From Candidatus Bathyarchaeota archaeon (GTDB taxonomy: Archaea; Thermoproteota; Bathyarchaeia; Bathyarchaeales; Bathycorpusculaceae), in NCBI GenBank assembly GCA_026014615.1, contig JAOZHZ010000020.1:354872-418871 (forward strand): a stretch of 64,000 nt of DNA, given 5' to 3'. Every line of letters begins with the position of its first letter. Within the stretch, counting starts at the first letter, position 1. The translations under genes were made by a program, and so were the position numbers. The notes beneath the pieces were generated by a model that was not told the DNA's origin, did no database searches, and saw only the letters and a program-made list of their open reading frames with translations. This document shows positions 60,659-64,000 of the stretch, in pieces.

Positions 60659-63535
60659 ATGGAAAATATAGTAAAAGAAAACATAAATCCAAAAAATAAG
60701 ATGACCGCTGCCGTCGTTGCTTTACTTTTGATTCTGAGTATGGCTTCTGCCCTTGTACTTTTGCCTTCTTCTACTGCTTACTCTCCTCCATGGACTATTC
60801 CAACAAGTGCCTACGTTACTGTCACCCCAAATCCCATCGGTGTTAACCAACGTTGTCTCATCGTTGTTTATACTGATAGGTATTCGCCCACAGCTGGCGG
60901 TGCAGTTGGTCAAGTTTGGGAGGGCTTCCAACTGGATATTACCAAGCCAGACGGAACTACCGAAACAATAGGACCGTGGACGTGCTCAAGTGCAGTCGCG
61001 AGTGACTTTGTCTCGTATACACCCGACCAGATTGGCAACTACACTATCGTGTTTAGCTGGCCTGGAGGGGAAGTCGAGTCTAGCGCGGCTACCTATGATA
61101 CACCCACCATCGGCGATAAATTCCTCGGAGCCACAAGCGAACCCTGTTCACTCGTTGTAACAGCAGACCCAGCACCCTATTGGCCTGAAACACCCCTTCC
61201 CGACGGCTATTGGACCACACCTGTAAATGCTCAAAACCGCGATTGGTCCCAACTTGTAAGCAACTGGTTGGGAGGCACTTGGTTAACTAACAACTTCCAA
61301 AAAGCAGGCACCGGACCGAAAAGCGCTCACGTACTGTGGACAGCACCCCTGTGTGCAGATTCGCCTTCAAGCCCTGGCTATCCAGGCGGAATCGCCGATG
61401 CACAATGGCCCGCCATATCGAACAACATCAACGACTACCAAAGTTCCTTCCGAAATCCCATAATCATGAACGGAATACTCTACTACAATGCACCAACCAC
61501 TCAACAGACTGCAAAATACGGCTATTACGCTGTTGATCTTTACACGGGAAACCAGATTTGGTATAAGAACGGCACTGACAACGGACTTGATAATCCCTAT
61601 TCGAAAACTACACCCAGCCACGTGTCCACTGCGCCTTCGTACGCTCAGCAATTTTACGTATTGTCATGTGGTCAACTATATCACTATAACTCAGTTAACG
61701 GGGACGGGGTTGCGTCGTTCCTTTGGATGCAGCAGCAAATGGCCACAACTTTCGCTAGTTCCCAGTCAACGTGGTACATGCTTGATTCTACCACTGGAAA
61801 CGTGATACTGACTTTGACAAATGTGCCAAGAGGTACTTCTGCAACAGGCGAAGATGGAAGTCTATTGATATACCAATACGACAGTGAGGCTGGCAACTTC
61901 CTTTGCTGGAACTCGAGCAAAGCTATTTACCCGGGAGGGGCTACATCGAGCGGTGCACAGGTTTTCCGACCTGCATTAGGTGCTGTAATTGACGCAGTTA
62001 ACGACACTGCATGGTTAAACGCTAGCACTACTTGGGGTCGCAGTTTTGAACCCGATCTTCAAACGGCATTAAAAACTCCACACTCAGGCTACACAATGAA
62101 CGTGACAGATGACTCTTTGAAAGGTCTACCCGGATCTATGAGAATACTTCAGGATAGCCGTCGCGTGCCTAAGCAGATCTTTGGTTCACAAATCACTAGC
62201 ACTTACGGGAGCATAGGCGGTTCCTGTACTGATGATACAATTGCTATATGGCTTGCAACTATAAACGAGCATGCAACAGAATACAGTCCTTGGCCTAATT
62301 TAGATCCTTGTGTGAACACCAATCTGGGATTCACCGTTACGCTGGATTATAACAAGGAAATAACCGTTCCATTACCCGGCCAAAACCACACGTGGAGCAT
62401 TGCAACAGTGGACTACGACAGTGGACTCTTTGTTCTAAGGTGTGCACAAACAGGTCAACTTTGGGCTTATGATCTAGCAACTGGAAGCTTGAAATGGGGA
62501 CCAACCGCAACACCACCTCCAAATGAACAATTTTACTACTACAGTCAACGCGCTGCCGTCTACGATGGCGTACTTCTCGTAACTGGGCAATACGCCGGAA
62601 CAATGTATGCCTACGATGCCACCTCAGGGCAAGAACTATGGGTGTATCGTGCGTCATCAGCACCTTATGGCTTTGAAAGCAATTACGGAGAGAACATGCC
62701 TCTTAGCGTAGGCGCGGTCTGCGACGGAATGGTCTACGTTTACTCAACTGAGCACTCACCTACTAATCCTCTCTGGCGCCAATCATACGTACGCGGAATC
62801 AGCCTAGATACTGGTGAGGAAGTCTGGAAACTGGCGTGCTTCAGTCAAGGGCTATCCTTAGCAGATGGCTACCTTATCAGCGCAAGCCAGTATGATAACC
62901 TGATTTACTGCATCGGCAAAGGCCCCAGTGCAACCACGGTCTCCACTCCAGAAGTTAGTATACCTTTGGGCGCAAAGGTTCTGATACAGGGAGCAGTCAC
63001 GGATGAGTCACCAGGAGCAAAAGGCACCCCCGCAGTATCCGAAGAAAGCATGGAAGCATGGATGGAATATCTTTACGAGCAACAACCTAAACCCGCAGAC
63101 GCCACAGGAGTACCCGTGCATTTGACAGCTATTGACCCGAACGGTAACTTCCAAGACATCGGCACAGCAACCAGCGACGCAAACGGCAACTATGGCATCA
63201 TGTGGACGCCACCAGTACCAGGCATCTATCACGTTACTGCGGCTTTCGAAGGGTCAGCCTCATATGGGCCTTCAGAAGCTACAACTTACCTAGCAATCGA
63301 TGAAGCAGCCCACGCAGCAGTATCTTCAACAGTATCTTCGCAGTCGCAGCCTTCTATAGGTCAACCAGCAGAAAGTTCAAGTTCCGCTCCATTGCAGACA
63401 ACGTCTCCTTCACCAGAGCAGGCAATCCAACCCACAAGTAGCTCACCAACGACAACGTACATCGCCATCGGAGCCGCTGTAATTGCCATCGTGGTCATCT
63501 TGGCCGCAGTGTTTCTCTTCCGCAGACGCAAATGA
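60659..63535 (+). CDS. large PQQ-propeller surface protein 3
   Basis: 958 residues, third paralogue: signal peptide (to about 41), N-terminal beta-sandwich starting YSPPWTIPTSAYVTVTPNP, propeller blades (LYTGNQIWYKN, LWAYDLATGSLKWG, MYAYDATSGQELWVY, ISLDTGEEVWKL), Ig-like domain (VHLTAIDPNGNFQDIGTATS), a Ser/Pro/Thr linker, a membrane span and RRRK. ATG at 60659 after AGAAAGAGAA. The C-terminal third is the best conserved part among the three. TrmB plus the fused Lrp lie upstream on the other strand; element C begins 47 nt after the stop. Confidence 0.85.
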   Translation: MENIVKENINPKNKMTAAVVALLLILSMASALVLLPSSTAYSPPWTIPTSAYVTVTPNPIGVNQRCLIVVYTDRYSPTAGGAVGQVWEGFQLDITKPDGTTETIGPWTCSSAVASDFVSYTPDQIGNYTIVFSWPGGEVESSAATYDTPTIGDKFLGATSEPCSLVVTADPAPYWPETPLPDGYWTTPVNAQNRDWSQLVSNWLGGTWLTNNFQKAGTGPKSAHVLWTAPLCADSPSSPGYPGGIADAQWPAISNNINDYQSSFRNPIIMNGILYYNAPTTQQTAKYGYYAVDLYTGNQIWYKNGTDNGLDNPYSKTTPSHVSTAPSYAQQFYVLSCGQLYHYNSVNGDGVASFLWMQQQMATTFASSQSTWYMLDSTTGNVILTLTNVPRGTSATGEDGSLLIYQYDSEAGNFLCWNSSKAIYPGGATSSGAQVFRPALGAVIDAVNDTAWLNASTTWGRSFEPDLQTALKTPHSGYTMNVTDDSLKGLPGSMRILQDSRRVPKQIFGSQITSTYGSIGGSCTDDTIAIWLATINEHATEYSPWPNLDPCVNTNLGFTVTLDYNKEITVPLPGQNHTWSIATVDYDSGLFVLRCAQTGQLWAYDLATGSLKWGPTATPPPNEQFYYYSQRAAVYDGVLLVTGQYAGTMYAYDATSGQELWVYRASSAPYGFESNYGENMPLSVGAVCDGMVYVYSTEHSPTNPLWRQSYVRGISLDTGEEVWKLACFSQGLSLADGYLISASQYDNLIYCIGKGPSATTVSTPEVSIPLGAKVLIQGAVTDESPGAKGTPAVSEESMEAWMEYLYEQQPKPADATGVPVHLTAIDPNGNFQDIGTATSDANGNYGIMWTPPVPGIYHVTAAFEGSASYGPSEATTYLAIDEAAHAAVSSTVSSQSQPSIGQPAESSSSAPLQTTSPSPEQAIQPTSSSPTTTYIAIGAAVIAIVVILAAVFLFRRRK

Positions 63536-63560
63536 GCAGAAAAAACACCCCCAATCTTTC

Positions 63561-63566
63561 TTTTTT
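63561..63566 (+). terminator. oligo-T terminator after propeller protein 3
   Basis: Six T residues followed by CTTT, 26 nt after the stop and ahead of element C. Confidence 0.35.
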
Positions 63567-63581
63567 CTTTAGCGTAGTTAA

Positions 63582-63679
63582 GGGGCTGAGTGGGCTCTGG
63601 AGGTGACGATTCCAACTTTGCTCGTTGGGTTTTCATTTCTTCTCTCCTAAAGTTTGCGTTCCAGAGTCCCAGCAAACCC
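63582..63679 (+). ncRNA. conserved structured element, copy C
   Basis: GGGGCTGAGTGGGCTCTGG is identical to copy B at the 5' end. GGGCTCTGG pairs with CCAGAGTCC with one G-U, so the stem is kept despite a base change. Inner hairpin CCAAC-TTTGCTC-GTTGG (63612-63628). TCTCTCCTAAAGTTT and CAGCAAACC as in B. The rest of 63680-63817 is T-rich, without a gene. Confidence 0.6.
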
Positions 63680-63817
63680 TTGTGAGGTGGTGTCCTCCTT
63701 TTCCTTTCACTCTTTTTGTTTTCAGATTTCTCTGTGATTTAAGATTGAATTTTGTTTAGAGGTGGTGAATTGATAATTAACTGGCTTGTTTTTTTGTAAT
63801 TGAATGTTTCTTCTTTG

Positions 63818-64000
63818 CTAATTCACTTCGTTTGCTTCCTGCCATTCTTTGTCAAAGTATTCTTGAAGTATTTTGATCAATACTGGGTTATTTGACCACA
63901 TATTGGGCGTCAATAGAGGGTTGAATGGTGCCGTGTTAAACAAGGCTTCTTTTGTGTCAAATAGCGCTAATGTAATTGGAGGAGACGCAAACGTGTATTT
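63818..64000 (-). CDS. C-terminal end of a third TrmB-family regulator, cut by the window edge
   Basis: On the minus strand, a frame open to the right edge ends with TAG at 63818-63820 after 60 visible residues. The segments PPITLALFDTKEALFN, PNMWSNNPVLIKILQEYFDK and EWQEANEVN align with the C-termini of the regulators at 59650 (PPTILALVDGKNSEIV, SLWSTNRNFVTIMRDYFN) and 39868 (MVWLRSNNAPIVEMANKYFE). It is therefore probably the regulator of a further module beyond the window. Confidence 0.7.
   Translation of the reverse strand, partial: KYTFASPPITLALFDTKEALFNTAPFNPLLTPNMWSNNPVLIKILQEYFDKEWQEANEVN

Noticed and set aside
63361..63675. Minus-strand reading frame of 104 residues as a gene
   Set aside because: Most of it is antisense to propeller gene 3. 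Only the short part inside element C is conserved with the other copies, and its upstream extension is frame-shifted between B and C.

Overview
The window is archaeal chromosome. It encodes both DNA primase subunits, a single PCNA, a GINS subunit, transcription factor S, RNA polymerase subunit L, exosome Csl4, diphthamide synthase, ribosomal protein L10e and RtcB/archease. It also carries the archaeal chorismate route (ADTH synthase plus DHQ synthase II) and the archaeal homocysteine/sulfide-assimilation trio. The gene set, the single PCNA and the secreted-protein repertoire fit a TACK-group archaeon, most likely bathyarchaeial. That placement is inference from gene content, not a phylogeny.

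Layout. 1-0.3 kb: tail of a PEF-CTERM secreted protein. 0.4-17.7 kb: information processing (tRNA G10 methylase, dCMP deaminase, L10e, PEP synthase, Dph2, METTL5-like methylase, Csl4, RpoL, DUF99, TFS, PCNA, PriL, two glycosylation genes, PriS, GINS), ending in a convergent archaeosortase. 17.7-22.4 kb: sparse region with small zinc-ribbon, membrane and coiled-coil proteins, tRNA-Gly(UCC), several very short genes and a possible structured RNA. 22.6-30.5 kb: an accessory block of secreted proteins, several ending in the PxxPE(F/L)-TM-basic signal expected of archaeosortase substrates, with one frameshifted remnant. 30.4-36.9 kb: RtcB, archease, adenylate kinase, metallo-beta-lactamase, membrane and flavodoxin genes. 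37.0-39.7 kb: homocysteine/sulfide-assimilation operon. 43.9-54.1 kb: an 11-gene aspartokinase-to-prephenate-dehydrogenase operon, tightly packed with stop/start overlaps.

The most striking pattern lies in 39.9-64.0 kb. Three large paralogous PQQ-propeller surface proteins (40927, 55269, 60659) each have a divergent transcription regulator upstream (TrmB, an Lrp pair, or TrmB plus a fused double Lrp). Each has an inverted repeat in the intergenic region. About 45-75 nt after each stop codon lies a copy of a ~90-100-nt element that can fold on itself (43591, 58291, 63582) and that I do not recognise. The two separate Lrp proteins of the second module correspond, in order, to the two halves of the fused Lrp of the third module. 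A further TrmB tail runs off the right edge. I read this as a repeated regulator / surface-propeller / structured-element module that may not have been described.

Metabolic logic: aspartokinase starts the route to aspartate semialdehyde. That compound is needed by ADTH synthase in the same operon and by the DUF39 sulfurtransferase upstream, so sulfur amino acid and aromatic amino acid synthesis draw on one intermediate. No aspartate-semialdehyde dehydrogenase is in the window. No CRISPR array, insertion sequence or rRNA was seen.
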